Shown here one piece after another: positions 49,202 through 63,908 of a stretch of DNA of 64,000 bases (its first letter is position 1; every line of letters begins with the position of its first letter). Source of the stretch: Eremophila alpestris peregrina (lineage: Eukaryota > Chordata > Aves > Passeriformes > Alaudidae); NCBI GenBank assembly GCA_009792885.1, contig WMCF01000056.1, positions 539,760-603,759 of the forward strand. Direction: 5' to 3'. Made by a program: the position numbers and the translations under genes. Below the pieces are notes generated by a model that searched no databases, had not been told where the DNA came from, and saw only the letters and a program-made list of their open reading frames with translations.

Positions 49202-52200
49202 GCAACACCAATTGAGTAAAATGGAGCAGGAAGCTTGTGAACACCTACATCTCTCAACTCTGTGCTTACATGAGAGAACTGGGGAAGAGTGCAGTATATT
49301 CAAAGTTAACTTGCATATGTGGTTCTGAGGAGGTTAAACCACAAGCCTTCAGTAACACATGTTGGACAGCTGTGGTTTGGGTGTCTGCTTGGAACAGCTT
49401 GCCTGTGGATGGGTGCCTTTGCACTTAAAAAATCAAGACATGGATTGTCCAGGCTCCCAGGCCTGATGTTGATGCATCCATAATCACGTGGCTGCCCTCA
49501 GAAAGGCTGATCTTTCTGTTGGACCATGCTCATCACCAGGTTTAAGAGGCACTTTTCCAGAGTCTCTTATCTGCTCAATTTTCTCAGTGCGACACGGTTG
49601 ATGTCATTGTTGAAAATTGTGGTAGTCTCTGTCTGGAAGCTGTTCTGAACACGTGAAAAGGAGTCATTAGCCAAGGAGAAGGAAAGAGCTGGAGGTGTAA
49701 TTGTCAACTCGTGTGCATCTCTGATTTCACCAGGTGCTGCACGTGTCTGGTTTATCAATGTATTTCTGTTAGAAAGTAAACAAATCTCACTTTTCTTACG
49801 TACTCTGCTGACTGCTTCAGCCAAGTTGCTCTTATCTGCAGCAGGGATGTACTTCTGAGCTCTTGTGTTTTGGGGGCTTTTCTTTCTGCATCCACATGTG
49901 ATCTGCTCTCAGGGATCATGTGCAGCTCTGACACTGGCCAGGGATGCTGTTTGTCTCTCCCTAAGTCAGTTATTTAAAAACATTGTTATCACTACTATCA
50001 AAATACAATACCTGATCATGGGGGCAGCTGTTAGCCCGCATGTTTTTCAGGTCCTCTCTGACTTCATGGGTGTTTCTCTGTGTTCAGCAGTGGCCGTTCA
50101 AGGGGTGTCTGAACAGTCTGAACCCTGGGGGGACGTGCACCATCCACATCCTGAGTCTCCTCAGTGTAGACTCCAAAACCACTCAGCATTTTGCATTTTT
50201 GAAACACTGATGGGTGGCTCTCAATCCTATCCAAGAGCAGATTTTCAGTGCCTTTTCCAAACTGTCTTCTCTCAGGATCTGCATCCCTGCAGGAGCTGGT
50301 GGTGTGTAACTCCAGTGGAGATCCAGCTGAACACTCAGCCCTGGGAGCCGAGTTAACACCTCATTAAAATCCACCACTGGCAACCCAAACCTTTAAGCAA
50401 ACTCCTCAAGTGATTTTTTTTTTCACTGCAGCCCTTCAGTTTCCAGCCTGTGGCTGGTTGTTTCCCACTCTCACGTTTCCCCAAGTCGCTGGTGTGTACA
50501 GTCTGAAGATCACATTTAACCAACACAAGGAAATCGGCTTGGCCTGACGGGCTTCTCCATCACGTGGCTGCAAATGTGTTCACTCTGTTCTGCCAGATTA
50601 TGGCTGGCTGAGCAAAATACAGTGAAGCTCTGGGCTGCTGGCCAAGCTTTTATTTCAGTTTGGAGCTTACAGCCACATATTTGCTCTTTGGCAGGACATC
50701 CACTGGGGTATATTTGGATAGTAATCTAGCATTGTTTTGCTGCTTTTTTCTTCTATTTTTTTCTTTTTTAATGCACAGATAGTATAACCCCAACACTTTG
50801 TGCAGCCTGTATGAGATTTCTCAGTGTGCACTGTTATGTGTGTGCACTCAGAACTTGTAGCCGTGACCTTTGATAAATATAAGTCAAAGCAATTAACTTT
50901 CTTTTTATTGAAAAATGCTGGATGTCCTACTCTTTTCCCCCTCTGTGCTGATAACAGAGCTGTGTTGTTACTCTTTCCAAGATCAAAAGCTTCAGTAGGG
51001 TTTGATTGAAGTCCAATTATGGAAGGAAGTAACTGTGCTGGAGCCCTGAAAATAGCAGTAATTGTTAAAATAATAAAGTGTGTCCTTGTGTGTCTTTATA
51101 ATATTTAAAACTTCTTTTGGGGTGGAAGGGGGTGGCTTTCCTCTAGCTTTAAAATGAAAATATTCGCAAATGTCTTGGGAAAATAAGAGTGTGCTTGTTA
51201 CAAGAATTTCTTTTCTCTGGATTTCTTCCTTCAGTTTTATTCTACCCCCCAAGCTACCTTCCTCAGAAGCTGTTTGCATGCAGCCTGACTCATGCAGGAA
51301 AATAAAGCTGGATTTGATTTTTAACTATATGGGAGGCTTTGAGTTTGGAGGGGGGATAAAGGCTTTATGATGCAAACTCTTTTATTTCTCTGTGAAACAA
51401 AAAGGGACTTTTCAGAATGCTGGGTGTTTTGGAAAGTTGGCTCTGGGTTTGAAACCCCAACATCTCCAAGGGCACCCTTGTATGAAAAAGCTGTACAAAA
51501 AGACATCATGCCTGGGGAAGGGGTACAGAACATGAGGGCAAGAGGCAGTGTTTGAGGGGCAGTTCCTGTTGTCTTCCAAAGTGACACCAGTCTTCCAATA
51601 CGTGTGGAGGGGTTTGGTTGGTTTGGTTTTGATGGATGGTATTGAGCCCTGAATTGTGGGGTTTTGGTTACTTCATCAGAAAGCTAGGGCTGTATCTGCA
51701 TGGATCAACACTGGCAAAGCTGAAATACTTTTCCCCAAATCTGCGTGTTGTTGTTTAGGATATAAATATATTTTTGCTTCCTCTTAATCTTTCCTGCATC
51801 CTCAGAGAGGAGGGAAGCTGGGAGAGAGCCCAGTGCTGAGGCTGTGATCTGTAGTCAACAGGCAGAGCTTCAGCAAGGGAGAGCTTTGGGTCTTGATCTT
51901 AAACCCCAGCATGTCTAAATGCCTATTTGCCAGTTGTAGTGTTAATTGAAACAGTGATGTGAATAAATAGGAATGGACAGTGATTGCCATAGGGACTACT
52001 TTGGGGATTGTACTGCTGGGTTTGAAATTACAGTAAGGTTTTACCAGGGTTTGGTTCTGTTTGCTCTTGGTGTTTTTAACTCACGTGCATGCACACACAT
52101 CTGATACAGGTAGGACAAGATAATCCTTATGTGAAAATCAATCCTTGTGTACTTTCATTTCAGCCAGCTGGACTCAAAATCACTAAGTACCTGAATAAAA

Positions 52201-55200
52201 TCTTTGCATTACAGATAAATGGTATCAAGTAATAAGCCCAGAGGATCGTACAGAGCAGGACTAGCATTTTCTTGGCTCCTTAAATTCTTAGGATAGAACC
52301 TGTTAATTTATTAATTTGAATTTTACTGTTACATTCTCTCCACTGCAGTAAAAATTATTTAGTCTTTCTTTTTTCTTTTAAACTCATCTATTTATTCTGA
52401 CTGTAAGACAGCTTTATGTATATAACATCTATAAAATACTCTGCCTTTTCAGCTCCCTGCTCTTACTGGGTTTGGATGGATCTTTGGAATGCAAACTGCT
52501 TCACTGCCTTCTGGAAATTTTTATTTATCAGAAGCCTTAGCAAGGGGTGCCCTGTTGGTGTTTATCCAGTTGGCAGCTTGAGCCACTGTCACAAACAGCC
52601 CTGGCTGATCTCGAGGAGCTGCTGAAACTCATCAAGCAGGTTCCTGCTCACCAATTATCCAGTTAAGCAGAAAGAGGAAAGGTGTTTCTCTTGATTGTGT
52701 TTTTTATTTTGCTAAGTTTAACCCATTCTTCCCCAAGCCTGAGTAGTTGTGGGTATGTAATGTGGCAATAGCAGCAGGGGGAGAGGGGCAGAGGGGATCT
52801 CTGACCTTACACACTAAAAACACACCAGGATTGCATCCTTCAGGTGGGACAGACAGGCAGCTTCCAGCATAAATCTACAGCATTCTGATCCTTAGCTGAG
52901 TCCTACCCAGCATACTTAAACCAGCTTTTTGTCAACATTTTAACAAAATCTTAGGAAAATAAAAGAAATTCCCCCCTGCAACCAAACCCCTCCTTACTTC
53001 AAAGCCAATAATGAATGTTTCATCACTGCCAGAGCAAATTTGTTGATTCCTAAACTCTCCTACTGTGTCTTGGTTGGAAAGCTTAAATTGCTGGCATAAT
53101 AAGTGCTTGGGATAATATAAAAAAAGCTCTTTCTAGTAGAGTTCTGGTTTTCAGTACATATTATAAGAATAAATAAATGCTCAGATGATAGCAGACAGCT
53201 GGCTTGTCCATATCTGACTGTCTTCTGCATTGATCTTTTAGACAGGCTGTGTGCATGGCTATCAGTACCAGATGTGTCTGCTGGGAATTCAGAGAGATTG
53301 TCAAGTGATGGTGCAGTTGTGAAACAAATCATTTTGCTTATGGTTACTGAAAATACTAAATGAGTGGGTAGGATAAAGTGAAGATACATTCTCAATTCCA
53401 GTAGAGAACAAGAAGATGAAATGGGTTTCCTGACTGCCATTAACAAACAGTGACTTGGTGAATATTTTCCTTTTTTTCTTTCCTACCTCCTGCCCAAAGA
53501 ATTGACTCCATGAGCAGCACAACCTCTGTGGGTTCTCTGGTATGTAGGGAGGCTCCTGCAGCCAGGGGGGGAAGAGCTTCTTTCATTTACATTGTTTTCA
53601 CAAAGCTTGTTGGTAGCACGTGTGGATGCCTTGCTGCCAGATTTGTTGGAAATTGGCCAACAGTTTCCCAAGTTTTTGGGAGGGGGCTGAACAGATGTGC
53701 ACAGCAGGACTGCACAAAACTCACTTACCTGGGAAATCAGTTAAAGAACAACTGTCAAGTACTGGGGGGACTGAAATGAAGTTTGCAGAGCACTTGAAGG
53801 AACTGAAGGGCCATTTGATATCTTAATTCTGCATGTGCCCATTAACCAGGTGCACTAGATACAGTCCTTGCCCACACTGGCAGATGTCTGTCTGCCCAGG
53901 ACCTTTCTGGAGCACTGAACTGTAATTTGGTGACTGCACTGATTGTTTTGGAAGTGGCTGGAGATGCTCAGGAAGCAGCAGATCAAAATACTCATCAGCT
54001 TAGGCTGTGGCAGAGCTGGATCTGGATGTCTGAGCTGTGCTGGCTGAGTGGTCTGTGAAATAACCTCTGACTATAGGTAGGGCTTTTCTTTAGTTTCCTG
54101 AGTAGCCCAAGGGTGTAACTGAATATTTACTTCTGTTCCACACTGTTTTTTATATTTTTAAAAGGAAGATCTGTGACTGCACGCGTTGGAATGTGTGTTA
54201 ATAACAAAAATTGAAGAGACCCTTTCCATCATCAGGATTTTATTGAGTTTTGCTTGTGCACTGAACCCTCAAAGACCTTTTCCAGGCAGCAAAATGGAGG
54301 CCAAAGAGGTAGAGCCAAATTCTGGGATTACTGAGCAAGGCAGCTGCAAAGCTGGGTGACCACCTCACCCCTGGCAGCTTGGAAAAAGCCTCTGAACCAG
54401 GTAAGGGTGAGTTGGCACTTCTGTTTCAGTAGGTGCTTCTTCCAGGCTGCAGGTAAAAGCAGGTGAGGGTTGTGGTTGTGTTGTGGGTGGGCAGCAGCAT
54501 CTGAGCTGGGTGTAAGTTGTGTGGAATGCAGATGCACAAATAGCCTGGGCATGAGGAAGCAAAATGCTTTCACCTGTGAATAGATGAGTTACTTCCACTG
54601 AGGTGCACAGGAACACAGGATTAGCTTCTGTAGAGAGGACACATTAAAGGTGGCATGAAACATCTTCATTGTGAGACCAGCTCTTTATTTCTGAAAATCT
54701 GGAGCACCATAAATATGCCAGTGCCATTTTCTTTCCTTATTCTGCATTTGTGAAAGAACAAATAAAAATGTTCTTTAAGCTTTGCTACATTAAAAAAAAA
54801 AAAGAAAACACATTTATATGACACAGCTCTATTTTGTATAATTTTTTCATATCTAAAATGCAGAGGGCTTTAGAATAGATGAAGAAAAGCTGCATATCTG
54901 AGTTTAAGATAAAATAAGATGATCCCTGTGACAGAGACAGCAGAAATGATGTGATACGACAGTTGCTGTAGCAACACCACCTACTTCATGAAAATCAGAG
55001 TTAACAGGAGTGTAAAAGGTAAAGCCCACATAATTTTCCAGGCCTATGAATTGCTGCTGCCCTCAGCCTGCAGTGCTTTTCAGTGCTTCTCCTTCCATGT
55101 GGGCACAGAATAATTACCTTTTTCCACATGGCCAGCTCCTGCAGACCCCACACTGTGTTCAGCAGGGGCACATGGTGGGAATCTGCAGCTGACCTGGACA

Positions 55201-55582
55201 TAAGAGGGAAAGAATATGAAGGATTTTGTCCTGTCCTGCCCCCAAATCATCCCAAAAGCCCCAGACAACAGAATACTGTAAGGCCTGTGCTGTCTCTTCA
55301 GAGATTGGGATGATGACCAGTGTAAAGAGGAAGCCAAGCAGTCAGTTTGCTTCTGTGGGACTCAGCTTGGAAAGCACTGGTGTGTTTAATATGCATCATT
55401 AAGTGTTTTACACAAGAAGGTCTCTGGGATAAGGGCACTTTCCCCCCCTCCCAAATAAACCCAAATAGTGGTGCTCAATACCTGTGCTTTTATAAAATGC
55501 AGGCTCCCATGTTTGAAAGCTCCCATATGCAGAGAATCAATCAATGATTTGCCAGTGCACGTTGGCCTCAAGGTTACATTAA

Positions 55583-55626
55583 AATATATTTTTAAAAATA
55601 TATTGATATTTTTAAAATATATTGAC
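55583..55626. repeat. AT-only palindrome and partial repeat
   Basis: Positions 55583-55604 form a 22-base perfect palindrome made only of A and T, centred on TTTTTAAAAA. A second similar AT arm (tatttttaaaatatattga) follows at once. It can form a cruciform and is a likely easily melting stretch. Confidence 0.85.
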
Positions 55627-57449
55627 TTTGTATATTAATAGTTTTGTCATTAATTGGCAGTGGAGAGCCACGCTATGAGTGACAGCAAGAGTAAAATCTT
55701 TATTACTTGTGGATTGGAGGAAGAGTGTTTAGAAGAAAGGGCAGTCTCTCATGGAGTCAGGTTTTTCTGATTCCTATTTCTGCCATCCCTTCTGAAGGCA
55801 TCACAGTAAATGCACTGCTCAGTAAATGAAGGGAGGTTTGATTTTTGTGTCTTGGGGCATTTTAATTTATATTTTGACATCATTCACAACCTTCCCAGGT
55901 TCAGCATGCCTGTTGCATTTAGAACATGCACAGTGGAGTGTTCAGAGGCCCAGTTCAGGGCTGTGGGCAGTTTGCAGAGGAGGTCACAAAAAGGAATATA
56001 AGCATTAGAATTACAGTATTTCTTCAAGAGGTATTCCATCACCAGCCTTTTTCACTGCCTCTGTTTTTAAGGGTTAAGCCAAAGGTTTTGGTACATGTTG
56101 CTCTGTCTGGTCCATGTGAGTACTGTTGTGAGACACAGAAGTCTCTGCAGGCATGAGTTTGGGTTTGGAGGCTCCTCAGCAAAGCAGTTTCTTGCCATTT
56201 TCTGGTGCTCAGTGACTCAGTCACATTTAGGAGTGAATTTATCAGTGCCCACTGTGCACTGATAGGCTTTAATTAGGTTTGTTTTTTGAAGTTACCTGAT
56301 TTTGCCTGTGTCTGATGTGCCACCAAAACATGTTTTATGTAGCAGCTGTAAAGAAATAGTTACAGACACTGGGGTAGCATCCATATTCAACAGCCTGTTC
56401 TGGAATTTTCCCTAAGTGGTGATGTGTTCCCTTCCTTCCTCTGGCCCCCCCTTTTCAGGCTACCCAGGCCTGATGCATCTGTGTGGTTTATAAATGGAGA
56501 TAAATGCAACAATAGAGAAAAACTTACAAGCACACACACTTTATGTGTGCTCCTTGGGAATAAAGCTATATAAAAGTATATAAAAGGAAATCAGACCTCT
56601 GCAGTTATTGAGCTGTAACAACCCAAGTTGTAATTTTTCGGGTTTTCCTGTTTGTTTAGGTTTTTTTTTTTTTCCCCCCAAAAAACATATTAGAGGATGC
56701 TAATTTAAGGCAGAGAGAAAATAAAATGTATTCAGCTTTACTTAGGTTTTGGGAACAGTGTGTTCCCATTCTGGCAGCTCTAATTCTTAAAACGTGATTA
56801 TTTTATACAAATCACCCTCAATAAATTGTCACATAAAAAGTGTGCTTTGTTTTAGTGAAACAGAAAATGGAAAAAATGCTTAAAAAAAAGTAAAAAGGGA
56901 CTGCAACAGATAGTTCAGATTTGTGTGCACAGAGCAGATCAAAAGAGAAGAGATTTTCAAGTTCTGTAACACTGCCCAGTGACCTCTTTTCCTTCAGGGA
57001 TGTGTTCCAGTGCTGCTGATAGCATCTGTTGTCTGTCTCTCGGGCTCCCCATTAGCTGCTGATTGGGAGGCAGAGGAAATGCACCTGTTTCACGTGGCTT
57101 TTCCATGCCAGGTGAAATCTCCCTTGGCTGTGTTTTGATAACACACCTAGGCAAGCAGGGCTTGGGTACCAGAACTGGGTAATAGATCCATGAGTCATCA
57201 TGGGTGGCATTTGCTGTCAGAATTACAGGAGGGCTCTTTGCAAGAGCTGTTTACTGAGAGCGTGCTGTCCTAGATAGACAAATAAACAGAACAATGGGAA
57301 AGGAGCTGACTTGGTCTGGAGCATTGAAAAGCACATTGGCAGTGGCACAGACACATCTTGAGGACAAGTGTTGTCTTTGTTTTGAGCAGAATTCTTTATG
57401 AGGCCACATTAATGGATGGTGGGGTTATGGCAAGGTGAGGGTCTCCCAG

Positions 57450-57708
57450 GGAACGAGGGACAAGGCAAGAGGAAACAGCCTTAAGCTGCCCCAGGGGAGG
57501 TTCTTGCAGGATGCCAGAAGAATTTCTTCAGTGAAAGGATGGTGTGTGGCATTGGAAGGGGCTGCCCAGGGAGGTTTGGAGTCCCAGTCCCTGGAGGTGT
57601 CCAAGAAAGGCCCTCAGTGCTCTGCACTGGTGACAAGGTGGGGATTGGGCACAGCTGGGACTCGATGGTCTTTGAGATCTTTTCCAACCTCAGTGATTCT
57701 GTGACTCT
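57450..57708 (+). mobile_element. CR1 LINE 3' end fragment
   Basis: Recognised from gctgccccaggggaggttct, agaatttcttcagtgaaagg, ggctgcccagggaggtttgg and 'tccctggaggtgtccaagaa', ending with gggactcgatggtctttgag and 'cagtgattctgtgac'. The terminal ATTCTGTG word is the CR1 3' signature. It is 5' truncated and non-coding, in sense with HLF. Confidence 0.92.
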
Positions 57709-59869
57709 GCTATATGAGGCTGTTACCTAAACCAGGGGCTCTGTTTAAAACCTACTGGTTTATTAAGGCTGGGCACATAATATTCCAAGGAAAGGAAAAT
57801 GGATGTTTCTCATCAGTTGTCCTTCAGAGCAGGTTGACAGTTCTGATGCTTCTCTGGAATTTTCCCTTTAAGAAAAGAATTAGTGTACTTTTCGAGGAAT
57901 CTTGCCATATGTGAATTGCCAGGTAACAAAAATATGCCAGAGGATGTCAAGAAGCTCCAGTGTACCAGAGAACATAAGCATCTTGAACTGAGACATGCTT
58001 CTGAGCCAAGTGTAAATTAAAATTAAATACCAGTGTAAACGTTCTTCCCTGCAGCTCTTCTTCAGGCCCTTTCCCCACTGAATTCCATCTTGGCTGATCT
58101 TTGTATGGAAAGCAGCATCCTACAGAAAAATCAGAAAGGCATGTAGGAATGCTGTGGATTTCATGCTTTTCAAGAATTTTAAAATCCCTGTTCAGTGTCC
58201 TGGGAGCAGAATCAAACTCTTTTCCTCCATGCAGCCATTCTGAAAGGGAATTGTTCAGAGCAGGAGCAACTACTGTCAGGCATCTTGAAGGGGTAGTTTG
58301 GAAGGGAATAAAAATTGTATTTCCTGGTTGTTTTCAGAGATAAGGCCTCGTTGAGTTTGTAAATGCTGCCTTCACACAGGCTAAATTGAAGGAAGGGCTT
58401 TCAGAGTATGGATCTTACAGAAGAGATGATTCTGAAGTCCAGGAGATGTAGTGGAAGATTTTGCCTGCTGGTGCCTCCTATTTGCTTGTTTATTGTTTTG
58501 AAGGGCAGGACGTTGCTGGGCCAGCAGGCAGAGGATATTCCATGCACTCCATGGTAACCACAGGCTGGACTTGCAAGTGAATCTCTCAAAGATCTGCAAA
58601 CACACAACTGAAGGCAGTGTGCAGCCTTGGATAGCAAACCCTGTCCCTTGGAAATGCAGGCTTTCATTACATTATATCCTGCTCTTTCCCCTTCTCCCAT
58701 TCTGCCTGCAGAGCTCAGACCAGCTCTGGGATGATTCTGGGCCGTTTCAGGAAGGAAGTGGTTGTCTGTAGGATCTTGGATCTTGATCTCATTTACTGCA
58801 GATGTGAGAGGATGCAGGGAACAGCGGGAGGAGAAGGGAAAATCTGGCAGGAAGGACTGAAGGATTTTGTCTGGGGAGATTGGACTTTGCTTAAAGTTTC
58901 AGCAGAATTATGGGCAATTAAATTGGTTTTGTGGATGTGTCACACCATGTGTTTGCTTCCCTTTCTGTGAGGAACCCAGTGTGACACCTTGGGTGGCTCT
59001 CACCCGAGTCCCACAGCTGCAGAAGCCCATGATAGTCAATTTGAAATGCAGCCAATGCCTACAACATTTGCTAGCCTGAGACAATGATGATTTAATTTAA
59101 AATATCTGTACTTCCTCATCTGCAAAGAGAAGTGTTGCGTCTTCTTTCATGGGTTTTTTGTGGGGAAGAAGCTGTTTCTGAAGCACACAGATGCTGTACA
59201 TGTCAGTGCTGGAGGGAACTCCTGAAATAGTTTCTCTACAGGAGGCTGGAATAATTTATGGCAAATATTAGTGCATTTATTTGGATAAATCAAAATGGGT
59301 GAAACGAGTGTCTCCTTTAGGAGGGAAGAATCAGGGTAAGATAGTATGTGATTGAAACTTTGAAGATTGTTGCAACCATGACTGTACTTCTTACACAGCT
59401 CTTGCACTTAATTTTAAAAAGAAATTGAAAAGACAACCTAGATTTCTAGATTTTCTCATGTCCCACTCTTGCAACAGGCACATTGGAAATGAGTAGAAAT
59501 GGATCTGACAGCACCCTACAGTGTCCTGCTGGTGGGACTGAGTAGAGGATGACAACTGACCCTCACCATGAGGAGCTGAAGGAGGACTGGGAGCTTTGCC
59601 AGTGTTTTGTTTGTTGAAGAGAATCTGTGGCACTTGGCAATCTGGAGCTGTGTTTGTACCATCAGCACAGGCTGATCCTGCCCTGTCCCTTTCAACAGTG
59701 CTCTTCTGCTGAAGGCATTCATCACAGACTTTGCTGGAACAGCCTTCCCCTTCCAGGCTCTCTCATCTTTGGCTGCCAGTCTCTGTCATCCTCACCTTCC
59801 TCACCTCCTTACTACCTTCTCAGCTTTGAGTCCTAATCACTTAATGAAATCTTACCTTCTCCTCCAGCC

Positions 59870-60045
59870 TCAGCATGCCCACAGTTGGAACATGCTGCCT
59901 GGGGAAGTGGTTGCATCACAGCTCTGGAGGTTTTTAAAAAACATGTAGATGTGGCACTGAAGACATGGTTTTGTGCTGGGTTAATGCTTGGACTTGATGA
60001 TCTTGGAGGGCTTTTCCAATCTAAACTACTCTGTGATTCTCTGAA
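59870..60045 (+). mobile_element. CR1 LINE 3' end fragment
   Basis: Recognised from 'ttggaacatgctgcctgggg', 'agctctggaggtttttaaaa', 'ggacttgatgatcttggagg' and the tail 'ctctgtgattctctgaag'. It is about 175 bp long, 5' truncated and diverged, in sense with HLF. Confidence 0.9.
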
Positions 60046-63000
60046 GTAACACTGACCCAGGAGCTCCCCTCTCTTCCAGTGCACAGGCCACTAGCACACT
60101 GCAGTGAAAAGTCTGCCAGAAATCTTTAACAGGTTCAAAACAAAGTATTTTTTGTGGAACCTTTTTCAGGAAACTGTAGAACCATTTTGGCAGAAACACA
60201 GTTGGCGAGCAAGAAATCCAAACAGAATGGTTGAAATCTGGCAAAGGCTGAAGGAACTGAAGACAGCATCCTCTAATGGGAAGTGTCAGACAGTCTTAAT
60301 AAGACTACCAGTCCTGCCTGCAATAATACTGTAGAGGCCTGGAGCAGGAGGCACACAATGCTGAGAGGGAAAATGACAATTCTTTTGTAATTAAATGTAC
60401 AAGGTTTGTAAATAATGCTGGTATCATTCAGAAGTACACATTTTAAAAACACTTTTGTGTGCCAATCCTATAGTGTGTGTTAACAGCAGTGAATTATGTT
60501 GTGGTTGCATTGGGTTGAAATCCTTCTTTCCTCAGGAAGTGTTTGCAGTCACCCCATGTTCAGCAGAATCAAGTTTGTGTAAGATAAGGAACAGAGGAAT
60601 GTCCGTGCCAGCTTGGAGCCCTGGTCAAAATACACAGATCTCCTGTTGCTTGGGAAGAAAATAAAGCTCCTATAATAACTGCTTGCATAAACACAGCCAG
60701 AGGTGAAGGTCTTCTTCACCCCAAGGCAGAGAGCAGTTCGGTTTGTCCTTCCAGTTGAGCGCAGGAGGATTCCAGTTTGTGGCTTTAGTCCTATCCACCT
60801 AAATGGTTTGGTTTCTGGAGAACAACTACAATCCTAACAGCAGGGAAATCACATAGAAATAAGATAGGATAGATACCAGGTTGCTTATAAGATTGTAAGT
60901 GAGGAATGACAACGTACCAAGATGCTGTCCTTAGATAAATTTTGACCTCCAGAATACCCCTTTTACTTTGCTTCCTGTGGGGATTTTTGTCTGTCTCAAT
61001 CCCTGCACTCTTGCCATGTGTTGTGCAGTGAGAGAGCCTTTTCCTGGAGGCTGAAGGAGTTAATGCAGAGCTGGATGACAGGTTAGTCCAGGACTGGCTG
61101 TGATTTGGAGTAAGGGAACTGTCTCAAACAGCTGGCCAGCTGCCAAGGGAATAGATGGCTTGGAAAACATACAGGGAGAGTTCTGAAGCAGCTCTGGGTG
61201 AGGATTATCTGTCAGCTAAACCACTGTGCTGCAGAGCCTGACTGACACACACAAAGTGCCTTCCGTTTTTATAAAGAAAAACTATTAGCAAACACATGTT
61301 TTATCTCTGCGCTGCTAATAAATTGAGTAAGAAACTCCTCTTTTGTTTCCCTCCAATGTGTGTAAAAAAATAGGGAAAAATATTTTGATTAGAACATTTT
61401 CACTCCCTTTTCTTCCTCTTGGTGCTGTTCTCCAGCCAGCTGTTGAGCTGATGAGGAGTGTAGAAGAGCTGTGAGAAGGGAGATTTGCTGAAAATCAGAC
61501 GCATTTCTGTGGGAGTTGAATGATTCAGAATTGTGTTCCACATCATTTACCAGGGATCTCTTGCAGTACAGATAAGAAGTCTGCCAAGCAGTAGTGCAGC
61601 TGAAGAGGTTATTTCCGTCTTCACTCTCCTGGGCACAGCTGGTAGGTGGGATGTTTCAAAAAGGGGAAATTAAGAGTCAGGATATGGTGATTGAACTCCC
61701 CATGATACCAGATCAGCATTTGGGGTTTTGTAGGTATACAAAAGTGCTGCTATACTTTTGAATGGTGAAATTTAAATTAGCACAAGCAATTTAAAGCTGC
61801 TATTATTTTTTACCAGCAGTTTGGTCACCTAGATGACACAAGTGAATGGCCTCAGTCCACTTCTCTAAAAAAAGAACCACACTGAAAATACTGCCATTAC
61901 ACTGGACTTCTCACTGGCAGTCTCTGCTGGGAGGAGGAGGAGGAGGACTGAAAGGATTACAACAGCAAATTTTCTTTAAAGACCTTTTTTCTGGAAAATT
62001 TTCCACTATAGTAATATCTGCCAGAGCAACACCAAAAGCATTAGCAAAGGCAAGACGTTAGGGCAGCAGAATTTCTGGGGTTGTCAAAACCTGCTGGTCC
62101 CTTTGCCAGGAGACACCTGGAGCTGTGTCTGTCCTGGCATACTCCTTGCTTGAATGGAGCTCTACAAGTGGGAAAGGCTCCAGACAAAAGGCCAGTGTTG
62201 ACATAGTTGTGGTCTCTCCAGGCTATGGTTGAGACACATCACTAGGGTGGTATGAGGGGAAGTTTCCATTAACAATTGTTCCCAGCTTGCTTCCACCACC
62301 ACCACTGTGGAGCTCTGCAGCTGGGTTTCCAAAAGAGCTTAATGCTCAAGAGTTCTCATTTCAGCAACTTAAATAGAGGGGCTAAGTTCTTTCCACAACA
62401 CTTGGCAGTCATCAGCCCCCATTGAGAACAAAGCTTAAGCACATTAAACAGTCCAGCCACTTCACTGTTGTGAAAATTTGGCCGCCGTTGTGAGCACAGA
62501 GTGTTTAAATAATGCAGACCCTGGCAGAGGCATTTGGTTCCCGATGCTGGGCACTGAGGGGCTTTACCTTGCAGAGTGGGTTTCCTCCTTGGCCAGTTCC
62601 TTGTGCACCAGAGCCTGCGAGCAGCCCTTTCTGTGGCTGTTGTTACAGCTGGGAAGCTTGCTGATACGAGGATTAGTTGGCTGCTGGGCACATGACATTC
62701 AGATTGCTGTGCTTACTTGACCTACCTCTGATTGCAAGGAATTTAGTGCATAAAAATAACACCCCAAACAAATTTGGCAGGAGGATGCAGAGCGAAAGCG
62801 CGGTGCACAGCCGGGGAGAGGAGCCCGGGGAGCGATGTAACGCGAGGCCACGCTCTGCACTCCTGCAGTGACAGCAGTGCCAAGGCCAGCACAGCCCACG
62901 CTGTCTTGGATTACAACAAGTTCCAGCACCACGGAGATGTCATGGCCACTGGCCAGCAAACTAACGAAGACAGGTTCCTGGCTTGCACTATTGGCAAAAC

Positions 63001-63908
63001 TTGACAGAATAAATAAAAAGATCCCGGGTGCCAGGAGTTGCCCAATGTAAAATGCTGGACAAAGCATTTCTGGTTTTTCTGCTTGGGGCTTGAGATACCC
63101 TTGTTAACTGTGTTATTCTTGACGGAGCTGCTGATCATTTGCAGGAGCATGACAGAACAGAGACTGGCAGAGGTGTGTGTGCCATGTGGGTGTTGAATAT
63201 CTCACAGGGCAGCACTCTTGGGACTCCCAGTGATGGTGTTCAGACACATGGTTTGTTCAGGCTTTAGTGAACAGCATTCCCCTTGAACGAGTTTCTTAGT
63301 GGCACAGAACATCTTGTGTTTGCTGAAGGGCCAGGTCTGTAGTTGTGAGAGCTTCCTAGAGCATGGAAGAGGAAGTGTGCATGGAGGGAGCAAGGCACGA
63401 CCCTCATGTGGTCTCCTGGACTGCTGTGGAGGTGCATCACTCTTTGTTCTGCTCCTGCATTGCTAAGATGCAATGCCTCGATTTCCCGTGTTCCAAAGGA
63501 ATTTTTTTGCCCTTTTTTCAGGGTGATATTGTAAAATTTCTTGAGGCCAGTGACTACAGAGCTCATGTAATTGTGTCATATGGCATATTATAGATAAATG
63601 ATAATATGCAAACTGATCCTGTATATTAGGAACTTCAGCAATATTTAAATACAGGCTCTCTCACGTGGGGCAATTAGAAAGCTCAATTAGCATTTGACTT
63701 TTAGAAACACCCTGCAGGCTCACCAGAAATATTACAGAAGTATTCAGAACTTGTGTCTTGCTTTATTTTTGTTTATATTACAGAATGCACACCATTTGTA
63801 GGTGCATACATCTGTGTATTTGCAGTAAGGGATACCTGGCTGCTCCGGAACAGGCACTCACCCAAGGAGCTTTTCCTGTGTTTCGAGCTTTAAGCGAGGC
63901 GGTGGCAG

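Noticed and set aside
49865..50356. 163-codon plus-strand open frame in HLF intron 2
   Set aside because: No recognisable domain and no flanking splice signals that fit HLF phases; it does not resemble HLF exon 3.
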